From positions 2,640,501-2,704,500 of the forward strand of contig NZ_AP024597.1 in assembly GCF_019704315.1 (NCBI RefSeq): DNA of 64,000 nt. The letters are read 5' to 3'. The stretch comes from Stygiolobus caldivivus. GTDB lineage: Archaea; Thermoproteota; Thermoprotei_A; Sulfolobales; Sulfolobaceae. The notes below the pieces were generated by a model. It had not been told where the DNA came from and did not search any database. It worked only from the letters and a program-made list of their open reading frames with translations. The translations under genes were made by a program, and so were the position numbers. Each line of letters begins with the position of its first letter. Position 1 is the first letter of the stretch. Positions 1 through 11,866 of the stretch are shown piece by piece.

Positions 1-560
1 AAAGACTGCTTCTAATAGGTAATTTCATACTTACATCTGGAAAAGTAAGCCCTTATTACCTAGACTTAAGGAGGTTACCAAACTATCCGGAAATATTTAG
101 TGATGTAACGAATAAAGCTATACAGCTTCTCAAAGGGATAGAGTTTGATATGATTTTAGGTATAGCTACTGGAGGAGTGCCTTTTGCGTCTTTTTTAGCA
201 TGTAAACTCATGAAACCGTTAGGATACATAAGGAGTGAAAAAAAGGGGTATGGTACTGACCGCCTGATTGAAGCTGATGTACAGAATAAAGAAGTAATAA
301 TTGTCGATGACGTAGTGACGACTGGAGGTTCTATATTAAAGGCGATTGAGGAAGTGAGGAAAGCTGGCGGTATAGTGAATTATGCCTTAGCAATAGTGGA
401 TAGACAAGAAGGCGCTTCAAAGAGGTTAAAGAACGTTGATGTGGAGCTTATTTCTGTATACAAGATCAGTGAGATACTCAATTATCTCCTCTCTTCAGAA
501 CTTGTTAGCGAAAGCGATAAGAAGGTAATTAAGGACTATTTGGTGAGTAATATTGAGTAG
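1..560 (+). CDS. pyrE: Orotate phosphoribosyltransferase, 5' end outside window
   Basis: Joins orotate to PRPP to give OMP in UMP synthesis. The frame is already open at base 3, so the N-terminus lies upstream of the window. The conserved substrate loop [16 protein letters not shown] is encoded at about 24-71, a lysine-rich loop RSEKKGYG at about 231-254, and the PRPP-binding loop [12 protein letters not shown] at about 294-332. The ATG at 150 is therefore internal and not the start. The stop codon overlaps the TTG start of pyrF by 8 bases, so the two genes are translationally linked. Confidence 0.95.
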   Translation, partial: RLLLIGNFILTSGKVSPYYLDLRRLPNYPEIFSDVTNKAIQLLKGIEFDMILGIATGGVPFASFLACKLMKPLGYIRSEKKGYGTDRLIEADVQNKEVIIVDDVVTTGGSILKAIEEVRKAGGIVNYALAIVDRQEGASKRLKNVDVELISVYKISEILNYLLSSELVSESDKKVIKDYLVSNIE

Positions 561-1215
561 AATTATTTTAGCGTTAGATAGTGTAATAGGTCTTTCCACC
601 CTTACAAAAATAAGGGAGTATATCTCTAGGGTAAAATTCAGTTATGTTACTCTATTACAAGGCGGGTTAGGTTATCTGAGAGAAGTATACAAATTAAAAT
701 GGGATGAGGTAATATTCGACTTGAAACTAGCGGATATAGATTCTACTATGATTAGTATAGTAAGCGCATTGAGGGACCTTTCTGATTCTTTCATATCTCA
801 TTCTTTTATAGGCTATGAAGGCGCTCTTGATTCCTTAATGACATATCTATCTCGAGAAAATAAAGGGCTTTATCTCGTATTATCTATGTCACACAAAGGG
901 TGGAATGATTCCTTTTACCCCTATCTGAAAAATATCGCGGAAAGGGTAAATCCTAAGGGTTTTGTGGTTGGTGCTACTAGACCGGAGATGATTAAGAATG
1001 TCAGGGCAGACTTCCCGCAGAAGATAATTATTTCACCTGGTGTAGGTTTTCAAGGTGCTGAAATCGGTGACGCTATATGTAACGGGGCTGACTTCGAGAT
1101 AATAGGTAGAAGTATATATTCGTCAAATGAGCCAGAAAGGATAAGTCTAGAGATAAAGGAGAAGCAGGAGGCAAAAATAAATGAGTGCAAAAAAGTTCCA
1201 AAAGATAGAAAGTAA
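553..1215 (+). CDS. pyrF: Orotidine 5'-phosphate decarboxylase
   Basis: Decarboxylates OMP to UMP, the last step of the pathway. The catalytic DxKxxD motif is [10 protein letters not shown] (D56, K58, D61), and the phosphate-binding end is seen as GVGFQG and IIGRSIYSS near the C-terminus. Translation begins at TTG 553, inside the end of pyrE; no ATG precedes the first strand ILALDS. After RSIY the protein carries a charged tail of about 30 residues that overlaps the next gene. Length, 220 residues, is normal for archaeal PyrF. Confidence 0.93.
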   Translation: MSRIILALDSVIGLSTLTKIREYISRVKFSYVTLLQGGLGYLREVYKLKWDEVIFDLKLADIDSTMISIVSALRDLSDSFISHSFIGYEGALDSLMTYLSRENKGLYLVLSMSHKGWNDSFYPYLKNIAERVNPKGFVVGATRPEMIKNVRADFPQKIIISPGVGFQGAEIGDAICNGADFEIIGRSIYSSNEPERISLEIKEKQEAKINECKKVPKDRK

Positions 1216-1834
1216 CGCACAAAGTATATTGCTTGCAAAGCTAGCCGGCCTTATCTATAAGGCAGAAGAAATCCATGAGGAAATTGGTGAAGAGCCCACA
1301 ACAGATTTAGAAAAACTTTATACGGAGTCCGGAGCGGAAGGTAGTCAGAAAGGGAAGGGGAAGCTAAGCTACTTAGTTCTCTATGACGAATTTACAAAGA
1401 ATTACATCAGCTTCATTAGCTCTGTTATGAGGAGTTATGCTTCTAGGACTAAAGAGACCGAGATAGAGTTTATCAATATTTTGCTGAACGACGGGAACTA
1501 TATAGTCCTTGAAGGAGAAGAGGATAAAGTGGTAATTCCTCATCCATCAGCAATTTCATCTACGCATACTCATCCTAATATCTGTATTTTTTCGCATAAG
1601 GATCTCGAAACAGCGTCTTACTTGTTTGTGAAGAATTACCTATTAGTTGGGGTAACTACTGATGAATGTGCCTTGTTGATTTATAGGAGAGGGGTGTTCA
1701 CGATAGAAGACCAAAAAGAATTAGAGAAGCTAGCCAAGGTCACAAAGAAGAGCAAGACGTTAGAAGAGGTACTAGGAGGATATAAGAATTCTAGGTTCAA
1801 TCAGTTAGCTCTGCGGTTGGTTCGTTTTGTTTAG
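1181..1834 (+). CDS. JAMM/MPN-like putative metalloprotease
   Basis: A 217-residue protein of uncertain function. The segment STHTHPNICIFSHKDLETA (H129, H131, S138, D141) resembles the zinc-binding HxHP...SxxD core of JAMM/MPN+ isopeptidases, with one residue fewer than usual between HxHP and S. A catalytic glutamate upstream is likely but I cannot pick it with certainty (E97 is one candidate). ATG 1181 lies inside pyrF and has a GGAGG site about ten bases upstream, so it is co-translated with pyrEF. Its last 38 bases run antisense to the end of the facing PhoU-like gene. It could instead be an inactive MPN fold. Confidence 0.6.
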   Translation: MSAKKFQKIESNAQSILLAKLAGLIYKAEEIHEEIGEEPTTDLEKLYTESGAEGSQKGKGKLSYLVLYDEFTKNYISFISSVMRSYASRTKETEIEFINILLNDGNYIVLEGEEDKVVIPHPSAISSTHTHPNICIFSHKDLETASYLFVKNYLLVGVTTDECALLIYRRGVFTIEDQKELEKLAKVTKKSKTLEEVLGGYKNSRFNQLALRLVRFV

Positions 1835-2828
1835 CTAGTAGGTCTATCGTAGCCTCAGCTATATCGATAGAGTACCTAATCGCCCTTCTAAGTGAATCCA
1901 TTATTATCAGAAGGGAACCAGTTTTCTTAGGGTCGACTTGTGATGATAAAATTGACTGAGATATGGACGAGTTAGAGCCTAATAAATCATATTCTTTTTT
2001 AATAACATCGTGTGCTATATTACCGTCTTTGTTAAAGAAAGCATTTATGGATGTCTTATAAAATTCAGCGCTGGTCTTACCGTGGTCATAAACTCTTTTG
2101 TCTTCAAGCTTTTTCAGGGTACTGAGTTGCTGCAATATCCTTACTGAATGGTCAGAGATCCTCTCTATAGACTTAGCTACAGAGAATATGTTAATGAGCT
2201 GGGTAAGATTATATCCTTCGTTCTCTAAAATCTCCGAGTATTCAACTGCTAGTGACAGTTGCCTAACGGTATAAAAGTAAAACCTGTCCACATCATCGTC
2301 TCTGTCAGAGATCTCTTTGCTTAGCTCTTCGTCGCCCTCCCATAACGCGTCCATTGAGTCCCTCAGCATGTTATAAGAGATATTAAACGCTCTACTTATT
2401 GATTTTGTCAAAGATAAGTCCTTTTCATTTACTAGGAACTGTATCATCAAACTGTTAGCGTTCTCGTCTATAACCTCAGCTCCTAAGAGCCTTTTTCTTA
2501 TAACGTCTTTTATTGTCTCCCTGTCATCTGCTGTAAATTTACTACAAGAGACGGTAACTAGGGAATAGCCAGCCATATAATAAGATATAATTTCCCTTAT
2601 TACAAAAGACAGGTCGGGCTTACTACAGTTAAGGGTAATTATTTTCTCTTTTCTCTCGTCTGCTTCGCTACTCCTCGGTGATAGAATTAGCCTTAGTTGT
2701 TTGTCCTGTCGTATTTCAATTTCGTCTCCAGGCTTTAGGGAGTGTTCCTTTACCCAGCTTTTAGGAAGTGATATGATATATGTTGAGCCACCCGTTAATT
2801 GAATTTTTCTCACTATAGGTTTTATCAT
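1797..2828 (-). CDS. AbrB-PhoU phosphate-type regulator
   Basis: A 343-residue cytoplasmic protein with an N-terminal SpoVT/AbrB swapped-hairpin DNA-binding domain (residues 1-50, including GGSTYIISLPKSWVKEH) followed by two helical PhoU repeats (about 90-340, with acidic helices such as RDDDVDRFYFYTVRQLS). This fusion is a known archaeal family annotated as phosphate uptake regulator. It is the last gene of a minus-strand run (5455 to 1797), 12 bases after the ESCRT-III-like gene. No phosphate transporter is nearby, so the signal it responds to is not shown by context. Confidence 0.85.
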   Translation of the reverse strand: MIKPIVRKIQLTGGSTYIISLPKSWVKEHSLKPGDEIEIRQDKQLRLILSPRSSEADERKEKIITLNCSKPDLSFVIREIISYYMAGYSLVTVSCSKFTADDRETIKDVIRKRLLGAEVIDENANSLMIQFLVNEKDLSLTKSISRAFNISYNMLRDSMDALWEGDEELSKEISDRDDDVDRFYFYTVRQLSLAVEYSEILENEGYNLTQLINIFSVAKSIERISDHSVRILQQLSTLKKLEDKRVYDHGKTSAEFYKTSINAFFNKDGNIAHDVIKKEYDLLGSNSSISQSILSSQVDPKKTGSLLIIMDSLRRAIRYSIDIAEATIDLLAKQNEPTAELTD

Positions 2829-2840
2829 AGTCTATTTTCA

Positions 2841-3350
2841 CTATATACTCGCTTGTGAGACTTTATATTTTTTATCGACTTCCTGTTTAGCAATATTTTC
2901 GGACTCTAAGAGTATTTTATTAGCTTCTTCTGATATGTTTGGTATAAAGGATTTATCTATGTTTATAATTGGTATCAATGAGTCTAAGATCTCATCTATA
3001 AGCGGGGTAAACTCAATCGACATACCAATATCCTTTTTTATAATTTTTACTGCCTCTAATACAGGTGCCAGATAACCCCTCAGTTCACCCAAGATTAGAA
3101 CTGTCTCAAGTCTTATCTCAAGGATTTCAAGAATTACTTTAAGTTGAAATAGTTTTGAAACTATATTTTTATTCACGTCAGCTTCCTTTATATATTCTTT
3201 ACTGAGATAGGGAAATCTCCCTATATTGGATAGGGATAACTGCTCTAAGTTCTTTACTCTACTATCTATTCTAGATATCCAAAAGTCTATTTTGTTAATT
3301 GTGATCTTAACATCGGCAATAAGCTCTGGTAGTGTCTTCTTCCTCCTCAC
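2841..3350 (-). CDS. cdvB3: ESCRT-III-like (Snf7/CdvB family) protein, CdvB3-like
   Basis: A 169-residue, mostly helical protein. The central segment with ILEIRLETVLILGELRGYL followed by LAPVLEAVKIIKKDIG matches the Snf7 core of Sulfolobales CdvB proteins, where RLET..ELG and LAPV are hallmarks. The short length and the absence of the C-terminal extension seen in CdvB point to a CdvB3-type paralogue. These proteins polymerise at the division neck or on budding vesicles. The start is GTG 3350; a TATA-like CTTAAATG at about 3370-3377 would allow a separate leaderless transcript. The paralogue assignment (B1, B2 or B3) is inferred from size and from pyrEF linkage. Confidence 0.7.
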   Translation of the reverse strand: MRRKKTLPELIADVKITINKIDFWISRIDSRVKNLEQLSLSNIGRFPYLSKEYIKEADVNKNIVSKLFQLKVILEILEIRLETVLILGELRGYLAPVLEAVKIIKKDIGMSIEFTPLIDEILDSLIPIINIDKSFIPNISEEANKILLESENIAKQEVDKKYKVSQASI

Positions 3351-3376
3351 AAATACTCAGATTTGAGCCTAAACAT

Positions 3377-5056
<1,680 letters not shown>

Positions 5057-5067
<11 letters not shown>

Positions 5068-5455
5068 GACTTTCCTTATTTCTCCTCGATAGATGGGTTT
5101 TAAGCTTTTGTAAAACGCTAACCAAGTCCTTATCTAACGTCTTTAATTTTTCTTCTGGGCATAAAGAAAGGTATTCTAACTCTGTAATTACTCCGAAGTC
5201 CTCTTTTATGTCATTTAACGACCTCGAAAGGTCTATGTATGCTTTAACGAATTTTTCCCCATCTTTGCAATTTTTAAGAATAAAACTTAATAAACCTAAA
5301 TCTACGACTCTTTTCCTCTTATTTTTTTCACTAACTATAATTACCCTAACTCCTATAGGTATATCGTCGTAAAGTTCCTGTAACGATATTTCGTCCTCAT
5401 TGACCCTTATTACCGCTTCTTCAGCCCTTAGAAATTTTTCCATTATCTTATTCAT
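5057..5455 (-). CDS. Conserved hypothetical protein ahead of lpdA
   Basis: A 132-residue protein without a recognised domain. It has an N-terminal beta-rich part containing RVIIVSEKNKRKRVV and a C-terminal helical part with heptad-like leucines (KLKTLDKDLVSVLQKLKTHL). No signal peptide or membrane helix. It is the first gene of the minus-strand operon and overlaps lpdA by 11 bases, which argues that it is translated. ATG 5455 is used here; a second in-frame ATG lies four codons later at 5443. Confidence 0.6.
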
Positions 5456-6045
5456 TAATACTTTTTAGGCTCATATTACTAAAAAGACTCGTGGATGAGT
5501 GGAAAGAGTACAAAAAGAAGGCTTGGGAAAGGATAATGAGGGATAAAGAAATCGGTTACTTAGACCCAGATATATTTGATGTACTTGAGGTATTTTTTAA
5601 GAGGGAAAAGGCTTATACTCAGAGTAGTTGTAGTGGTAGGGTATCTATTGTAGATTCCTATCTTCCATGGGAAAGAAAAGATTCTACAGTAGTTTATAAG
5701 AACCACATAACCTTTTCCCTTGAGGATCTAAAGGATACTATCTCTAAGGGGTATGTAAGGAGGCTATGGCTTATCGTTCAAGGTCCTATACTTCATGTGT
5801 ATACGAAAGATCAAGAGGAAGCCTGGAATATAATAAAGACAGCTAGGGGAGCCGGTTTTAAACACAGCGGGATCTTAACATCAAATAATAAAGGAATTTT
5901 AGTAGAGCTTAGGACTGGAGTAAAAATGGTTCATTATCTGTCCCCTTCTTTAAGTTATAAAGAGTTAGAGGAATTAGTTGGAATTTCACTTGAAGTATTG
6001 CAGAAAGGGAAAGAAAAGTTGAGGCGCTTAAAAGACAGTGTGGCA

Positions 6046-6667
<622 letters not shown>

Positions 6668-6696
<29 letters not shown>

Positions 6697-7657
6697 TTTT
6701 GATTAAGGATAATACATAATTTAAAAGCTCACCTATGCCCTCTCCTTTTTCCGCACTTATCTCAAACTGGGCGTTAGTCTCTGATTTTATCTCTGTGTAC
6801 AAGTTCTCGTCCTTTTCGTCTATTTTATTCAAAACCGGGATCACTTTTTTGCCTAGCGACTTAACCTCTTTATAGAGGTCGATCTGCTCCTTAGAACCGT
6901 ATAAGGAAGTTTTAGATACGTCAAATATGAACAGAATAATACCCTCTAAGTTCTTTATCGCATTAATAGCTTGTAATTCTATATTATTCCTTTTTGACAT
7001 AGGTCTGTCAAGGATACCAGGTGTGTCAATAACCTGGACTTTATAGACCCTCATATCTATGTGTCCTACGTGGATCTCCTTTGTCGTAAATGGGTAGGAA
7101 GCGACTTCAGGTTTAGCACTTGAAATTTTCCCTACCAGAGTACTTTTGCCTACATTAGGAGCCCCTGCAATAATGATTGTAGGTAGGGATGGGTCTATGG
7201 CGTTTAACTTCCTTAGTGTTTTAGCTACTTTAATGGACCAACTTACACACTCACTTCTTTGCCTAAGGATTGAACTTACTCTTCCAACACACTGTCTCAT
7301 CAACTTATTAGCTTCTTCCTCTGGATTTTTCCTGATAAGACTAATGTACTGTCTTGTAATTTTTCTTGATAACAAGACAGCCCTATTTATAGCACCTAAA
7401 CACATCTTTAACTTATCAACGTCTCCGCCAGAAGCGATCTTTACCATTTCTTGGTAAAATGGGTGTAACTTATCAATCCTCGGAAACGTGTTTATAAAAT
7501 CAGTATAGCGAGAGAGAGAATCTTCTAATGATTTAATTCTTCTTATTTCCCTATCCTTTACTGTAGTCCCTCCAATTGATGGTAGCTTATTAATATAAGA
7601 TTTTATAAAATCTTCTACTTCGGGCGGGATTTTTATCTTTTCAAACGGGTTTAACAT
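6668..7657 (-). CDS. NOG1-type GTPase
   Basis: A 329-residue Obg/NOG1-family GTPase implicated in large ribosomal subunit assembly. An N-terminal helical bundle (1-160) precedes the G domain with G1 GAPNVGKST near 165, switch region YPFTTK, G3 DTPGI near 210, G4 NKID near 275 and G5 SAEKG near 298. Length is that of archaeal NOG1, which lacks the eukaryotic C-terminal extension. It overlaps the upstream MetRS beta-like gene by 7 bases and queE by 29 bases, so the three genes form one unit. Confidence 0.9.
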
Positions 7658-7992
7658 ACTTTTGTTCCTGCGGGTACTTCCCCGTCTACTGTTATAACCC
7701 TAGGTTTTATTCCTTTCTCTTCATCTTCTTTACATCCTGCTGCCAAGAGCATACCTTGACTTTCAAACCCTCTTATTTTTCTAGGTTTTAAATTAGCAAT
7801 CACTATTATTCTCTTTCCTACTATCTCTTCCGGTGTGTAAAATTCCGCTATCCCGCTAATTATTTGTCTAGTTTCAGCCCCAAGGTCTACCTCTAATCTA
7901 AGTAATTTTGTCCCTTCTATGTGTTCTGCACTTTTTACGACCCCTACTCTTAAGTCTAATTTTGCGAAATCGTCAATAGTTATCTCGCTCAT
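7651..7992 (-). CDS. Methionyl-tRNA synthetase beta-like tRNA-binding protein
   Basis: A 113-residue single-domain protein of the tRNA-binding OB-fold (EMAP/Trbp111) family. Diagnostic segments are [31 protein letters not shown] and [20 protein letters not shown]. In many archaea this domain is encoded separately from the MetRS catalytic chain and binds it in trans, or acts as a general tRNA chaperone. It is the first gene of the unit ending with queE. The catalytic MetRS is not in the window. Confidence 0.87.
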   Translation of the reverse strand: MSEITIDDFAKLDLRVGVVKSAEHIEGTKLLRLEVDLGAETRQIISGIAEFYTPEEIVGKRIIVIANLKPRKIRGFESQGMLLAAGCKEDEEKGIKPRVITVDGEVPAGTKVC

Positions 7993-8073
7993 GGTTACTA
8001 TTTTGGTTTATCGCAAAATAAAATAATGTCTTTTACTTGGTTAAGTGAATAATTTCCCTCCATCTACAATAGA

Positions 8074-8083
8074 TTTTTATACT
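8074..8083 (+). promoter_or_regulatory. TATA box of the purine operon
   Basis: The sequence TTTTTATACT sits about 25 bases before ATG 8103 and only about 16 before ATG 8094. Archaeal transcription normally starts 24-27 bases after the TATA centre, so the mRNA would begin at or near 8103. This favours 8103 as the purC start on a leaderless message. Confidence 0.6.
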
Positions 8084-8102
8084 ATTTAATGAAATGTCGA
8101 TT

Positions 8103-8807
8103 ATGGATTTCACAAAGGTCAGTGAAGGTAAAACGAAAATAGTGTATGATTATGATAAAGACCATTATTTACTCTATTACAAAGACTCTATAACAGCGGG
8201 CGATGGTGCAAGAAAGGACGAGATACCGGGAAAAGGGGTCTTAAACGCACAGACGTCCGCGATTTTATTTAGGTTATTAGAGTCTAAAGGTATAGAAACT
8301 CATTACGTAGGGATGTATGATGAGAGGACTATGATCGTGAAAAAGTTGAAAATGATCCCAGTGGAGGTAGTCCTGAGGAATATCGCTACTGGGAGTATAG
8401 TGAAACGGCTACCCATAAAAGAAGGCGAAAGATTTGACCCACCTATAATAGAGTTCTTCTTAAAGGATGATGAGAGGCATGACCCACTTCTAAACTACTC
8501 ACACATGGAATATTTTAGGTTATTTAGCAGAAAAGAAGCCGAGCAAGTAGAGGAAGTAATGAAACAAGTAAATAATGTATTATACAAGTTCTTCCTTGAA
8601 AAGGGACTTTTACTCTATGATTTTAAACTTGAATTTGGCAAATACCAAGATAGACTTGTTATAGGTGACGAAATAACGTTAGATTCGATGAGAATAAGGG
8701 AAAAAGATACTTTAAGGATCCTCGACAAAGACGTGTACAGAAAAGGTGCTGACCTAGATACAGTAAAGAAAAACTACGAGGAGTTTTTTAAGAGAATAAG
8801 CACATGA
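8103..8807 (+). CDS. purC: SAICAR synthetase
   Basis: Ligates aspartate to CAIR with ATP in purine synthesis. The N-terminal nucleotide loop is [10 protein letters not shown], followed by [28 protein letters not shown] and the C-terminal LYDFKLEFG. Of two in-frame ATGs, 8103 is preferred because the TATA box places transcription start there; 8094 would add three residues. It is the promoter-proximal gene of an eight-gene purine operon. purE, purB and the last IMP-forming steps are absent from the window. Confidence 0.94.
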   Translation: MDFTKVSEGKTKIVYDYDKDHYLLYYKDSITAGDGARKDEIPGKGVLNAQTSAILFRLLESKGIETHYVGMYDERTMIVKKLKMIPVEVVLRNIATGSIVKRLPIKEGERFDPPIIEFFLKDDERHDPLLNYSHMEYFRLFSRKEAEQVEEVMKQVNNVLYKFFLEKGLLLYDFKLEFGKYQDRLVIGDEITLDSMRIREKDTLRILDKDVYRKGADLDTVKKNYEEFFKRIST

Positions 8808-8815
8808 GGTAAAGA

Positions 8816-9091
8816 ATGAAAATGATATACAACGTAGAATTAATCATCTTAAATAAGGATGGGATAAGAGACCCAGAAGGAGAAACTATACAGAAATATG
8901 TAGTGGAAAAAATAAGCAAAAATATACAGAATACAAGGGCTGGTAAATATATCCTTTTCAAGGTAGAATCGTCAAACCCCGAGGAGGCGGAAAAAGTAGT
9001 GGAAACAATAGCTGAACAAGGAAGGCTCTACAACCCAATAGTCCATAAGATTATAGTAAGGGTGATAAGGGACGAAAACAGCAGTCATTAA
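8816..9091 (+). CDS. purS: FGAM synthetase subunit PurS
   Basis: A 91-residue small subunit that bridges PurL and PurQ in formylglycinamidine ribonucleotide synthetase. It shows the ferredoxin-like PurS pattern: YNVELIILNKDGIRDPEG, then RAGKYILFKV and the helix NPEEAEKVVETIAE. ATG 8816 is preceded by GAGGT five bases upstream, overlapping the purC stop codon. Its last 20 bases overlap the start of purQ. Confidence 0.93.
   Translation: MKMIYNVELIILNKDGIRDPEGETIQKYVVEKISKNIQNTRAGKYILFKVESSNPEEAEKVVETIAEQGRLYNPIVHKIIVRVIRDENSSH
9061..9066 (+). promoter_or_regulatory. Ribosome binding site that decides the purQ start
   Basis: GGTGAT, the complement of the archaeal 16S 3' end, is followed by exactly five bases and then ACG 9072. 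The same GGTGAT-N5-start spacing is seen before purF (11848-11853, ATG 11859), and GGTGGT-N5 is seen before purM (GTG 15841) and carB (ATG 21231). It therefore points to codon 9072 as the purQ initiation position. Confidence 0.65.
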
Positions 9092-9746
9092 GTTCCCTGG
9101 CACCACTTGTGAAGTAGATGTATACAAGGCTTTAGTTGAGGCATCTGTAGACGCCGAGATTGTAAAGTTTAAGGACTTTGATCCAGATAAGTATGGAGCT
9201 GTAATCCTACCCGGCGGGTTCAGTTTCGGAGACTACCTCAGAGCCGGGAGTATAGCTGCAAGTACGGAGACTATAAAAAAAGTGAAAGAAATGGCAAATG
9301 AAGGGAAAATAATAATTGGCATCTGCAACGGTTTTCAGATCTTGGTGGAAAGCGGGCTTTTAGAAGGTGCCCTTTTACCTAATCTAAATTTGCGGTTTGT
9401 GAGTAGGTGGGTATACCTTAAAGTAGGTAGAAAAGATACAGTCCTTACTAGAGGTCTTGAAAAAGAGATCATTAAAATGCCGATAGCTCATTCTGAAGGT
9501 AGGTATTATCATAATGACCCAAGTAGGGCAGAGAGGTTCGCTGTACTCTATTATGTAGGACCGAAAGGAGAGGTAGATGAAAAATATAACCCTAACGGTT
9601 CTCTTTTAAACATAGCGTCTATTGCAAATGAGGAAGGAAATATAATAGGTATGATGCCGCACCCTGAGAGGGCCTCTTTTAAGCTTACGTCACCTGACGG
9701 AGAGACAGACGGTCTATTATTATTTAGGGGGTTAAAGAAATGGTAA
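9072..9746 (+). CDS. purQ: FGAM synthetase glutaminase subunit PurQ, apparent ACG start
   Basis: Class I glutamine amidotransferase that feeds ammonia to PurL. Nucleophile cysteine is in GICNGFQ, and the His-Glu of the triad is in MMPHPERAS near the C-terminus; GGFSFGDYLRAG is the PurQ signature. Homology of the first strand (TKTAVIKFPGTTCEVD) extends well upstream of ATG 9282, but the codon aligned with the usual Met is ACG at 9072. Two in-frame stops lie directly before it (9063, 9066) and no ATG, GTG or TTG exists in between. A perfect ribosome binding site precedes the ACG. From 9072 the protein is 224 residues, normal for PurQ. Confidence 0.88.
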   Translation, partial: TKTAVIKFPGTTCEVDVYKALVEASVDAEIVKFKDFDPDKYGAVILPGGFSFGDYLRAGSIAASTETIKKVKEMANEGKIIIGICNGFQILVESGLLEGALLPNLNLRFVSRWVYLKVGRKDTVLTRGLEKEIIKMPIAHSEGRYYHNDPSRAERFAVLYYVGPKGEVDEKYNPNGSLLNIASIANEEGNIIGMMPHPERASFKLTSPDGETDGLLLFRGLKKW

Positions 9747-11866
9747 AGCTCACTCTTTCCCCTTTTGAAATGGAAATAGCTAGGAAGAGGTTAGGCAGGG
9801 AGCCAAATGAAGCTGAGTGGGCAACTATAGACGCTTTGTGGTCTGAACACTGTTCCTACAAGTCGTCTAAAGTATATCTTAGGAGCTTTCCAAGTAGCGG
9901 AGAAAGAGTAGTGATGGGGATTGAGGATTGGCAGGACGCAGGAGCACTAGATGTGGGAGATGGCTGGGCTATTGTTTTGAAGTTAGAGAGCCATAATCAC
10001 CCTTCTGCAATAGACCCGTTCAACGGCTCAGCTACGGGTGTAGGAGGTATAATTAGAGACATAATAAGCAAGGGTGCAATTCCTATAGCCCTCTTAGACA
10101 TGATAAGGGTAGGGAATTTAAATAGAGAAAGAAATAGATGGTTGTTAAAGAATATTATTAGAGGAATAGGGTTTTACGGTAACAGTATAGGTGTACCAGT
10201 AGTCGGTGGAGAGCTTTCATTCGATGATACATACGACGATAACCCGCTAGTTGATGTGGCTGGAATAGGTGTAGTTAGAAAAGATAAGATCGTCCCCAGC
10301 GTAGTTAAACAAGCTGGGCTCAAGATCGTTATAGTTGGGCTAACCGGGTTAGACGGACTAGGCGGTGCATCCTTCGCTTCTAGGAAATTAAGCGGAGAAA
10401 ATGAAATAGGTGCCGTACAAATTGCTGATCCGTTCGCAGGGAAGATAGTACTCGACGTTACACTATCCATAGCCGATAAAGTTGAAGCTATCAAAGACTT
10501 AGGCGGTGGAGGATTAGTCGTGGGAGTTACCGAGATGGCTAATGGGTTCGGTGCAGTCGTAGACTTAGACAGAGTCCCGCTCAGAGTCAGTGATCTGACA
10601 CCGGAAGAGATCTTAATATCTGAAACCCAAGAGAGGATGTTATTTGCTGTAAAAGAAGAACGGGTAAAGGAAATCTGTGCTGAATTTGAATATTACGAAT
10701 ACCCTTGCGCTGAAATAGGGTACTTTACAGATGACAGTGTGATTAGGTTTCGTTATAGAGGCAAAGAAATAGTTAATCTGCCTTCAGAACTATTAGTATC
10801 TCCTCCTCTTTTCATGTGGGAGGTTAGAAAACATAAAAGGCCTTCAATTGAGAGGCCTAAGATTGACATAGAAGAAGCGATAAGAAAAGTAGTCTCTCAT
10901 CCAGATTTTGTAAGTAAGGAATGGGCATATTCGCAGTTTGACTATGAAGTAGGGACATCAACAGTGATCAAACCGGGAGAAGCAGATGCCGCGGTAATAG
11001 CTTTACCGAACGGAAAATTATTAGCTGTTAAAGGTGACGCAAATCCGGATTTATGTGAAAATGATGCCTACGAGTGTGGAAAATACATAGTGGCCGAGGC
11101 TTATAGAAATTTAGCTACCGTAGGTGCTAAAGGGATCGGAATAGTCGATCATTTGCAATTTGGCGACCCTAGAAAACCTGAGGTATATTATACTTTTGTG
11201 GAAGCCCTAAGGGGCATAGCTGAGGCAGCAAAGTTTTTCAATACTCCAGTAGTCGGAGGTAAGGTATCATTTTATAACGAGAATAAAGAGGGTAAAGCAA
11301 TAAAGCCTACACCCCTTGTAGTAATGGCAGGGCTAGTTGAGGACAAACTCCTAAGAGGTAGTATTGAAGAAGATCTAAGTATTGTAATGCTTGGGCTGGC
11401 AAGAGACGAGATGCGGGGTACTTTCCTGTCTAAACTGTATGGTAATTTCGGGGAAACTCCTAAAGTAAGGTTAAACGAAGATCTTGTTGCGAGCGAGTTA
11501 GTAGTCCAAGGGATAAACCGAGGTAAAATATTGTTTGCCAAAGACATTGGTAGGGGAGGCCTCGTTTCAGCATTATTTTCGATATTGGTAAGAGGATATG
11601 GGGTCGATATAAGGAGTAATGGGATTAAGGCTGATATAGGAGATGATTTATTAGTAAAGCTATTCTCGGAATCCACCGGAAGGTTTATAGTCCTGACAAA
11701 AGAGCCCGAATGGTTTTTAGAAAACAAAAAGGGAGTAATAGCCTCTGTGATAGGTAAGGTGACTAAGAGCAGTGGTGTACTTAAAATAGATGATAAGTCG
11801 CTCGAATTAAGTAAAGAGATCGATAATTATTATAATTATTTCTTCAGGGTGATAGAAAATGATTAA
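9740..11866 (+). CDS. purL: FGAM synthetase large subunit PurL
   Basis: ATP-dependent amidation of FGAR to FGAM with PurS and PurQ. At 708 residues it is the small, multi-subunit type. Seen motifs: WSEHCSYKSS near 34, LESHNHPSAIDPFNGSATG near 83-101, KDLGGGGLVVG near 250, and the second half with GGKVSFYNE and DIGRGGLVSALF. ATG 9740 overlaps the purQ stop, and its own last 8 bases overlap purF. Confidence 0.95.
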   Translation: MVKLTLSPFEMEIARKRLGREPNEAEWATIDALWSEHCSYKSSKVYLRSFPSSGERVVMGIEDWQDAGALDVGDGWAIVLKLESHNHPSAIDPFNGSATGVGGIIRDIISKGAIPIALLDMIRVGNLNRERNRWLLKNIIRGIGFYGNSIGVPVVGGELSFDDTYDDNPLVDVAGIGVVRKDKIVPSVVKQAGLKIVIVGLTGLDGLGGASFASRKLSGENEIGAVQIADPFAGKIVLDVTLSIADKVEAIKDLGGGGLVVGVTEMANGFGAVVDLDRVPLRVSDLTPEEILISETQERMLFAVKEERVKEICAEFEYYEYPCAEIGYFTDDSVIRFRYRGKEIVNLPSELLVSPPLFMWEVRKHKRPSIERPKIDIEEAIRKVVSHPDFVSKEWAYSQFDYEVGTSTVIKPGEADAAVIALPNGKLLAVKGDANPDLCENDAYECGKYIVAEAYRNLATVGAKGIGIVDHLQFGDPRKPEVYYTFVEALRGIAEAAKFFNTPVVGGKVSFYNENKEGKAIKPTPLVVMAGLVEDKLLRGSIEEDLSIVMLGLARDEMRGTFLSKLYGNFGETPKVRLNEDLVASELVVQGINRGKILFAKDIGRGGLVSALFSILVRGYGVDIRSNGIKADIGDDLLVKLFSESTGRFIVLTKEPEWFLENKKGVIASVIGKVTKSSGVLKIDDKSLELSKEIDNYYNYFFRVIEND

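Noticed and set aside
8094-8102. ATG 8094 as start of purC
   Set aside because: Only about 16 bases from the TATA centre, so probably upstream of the transcript start; it remains possible.
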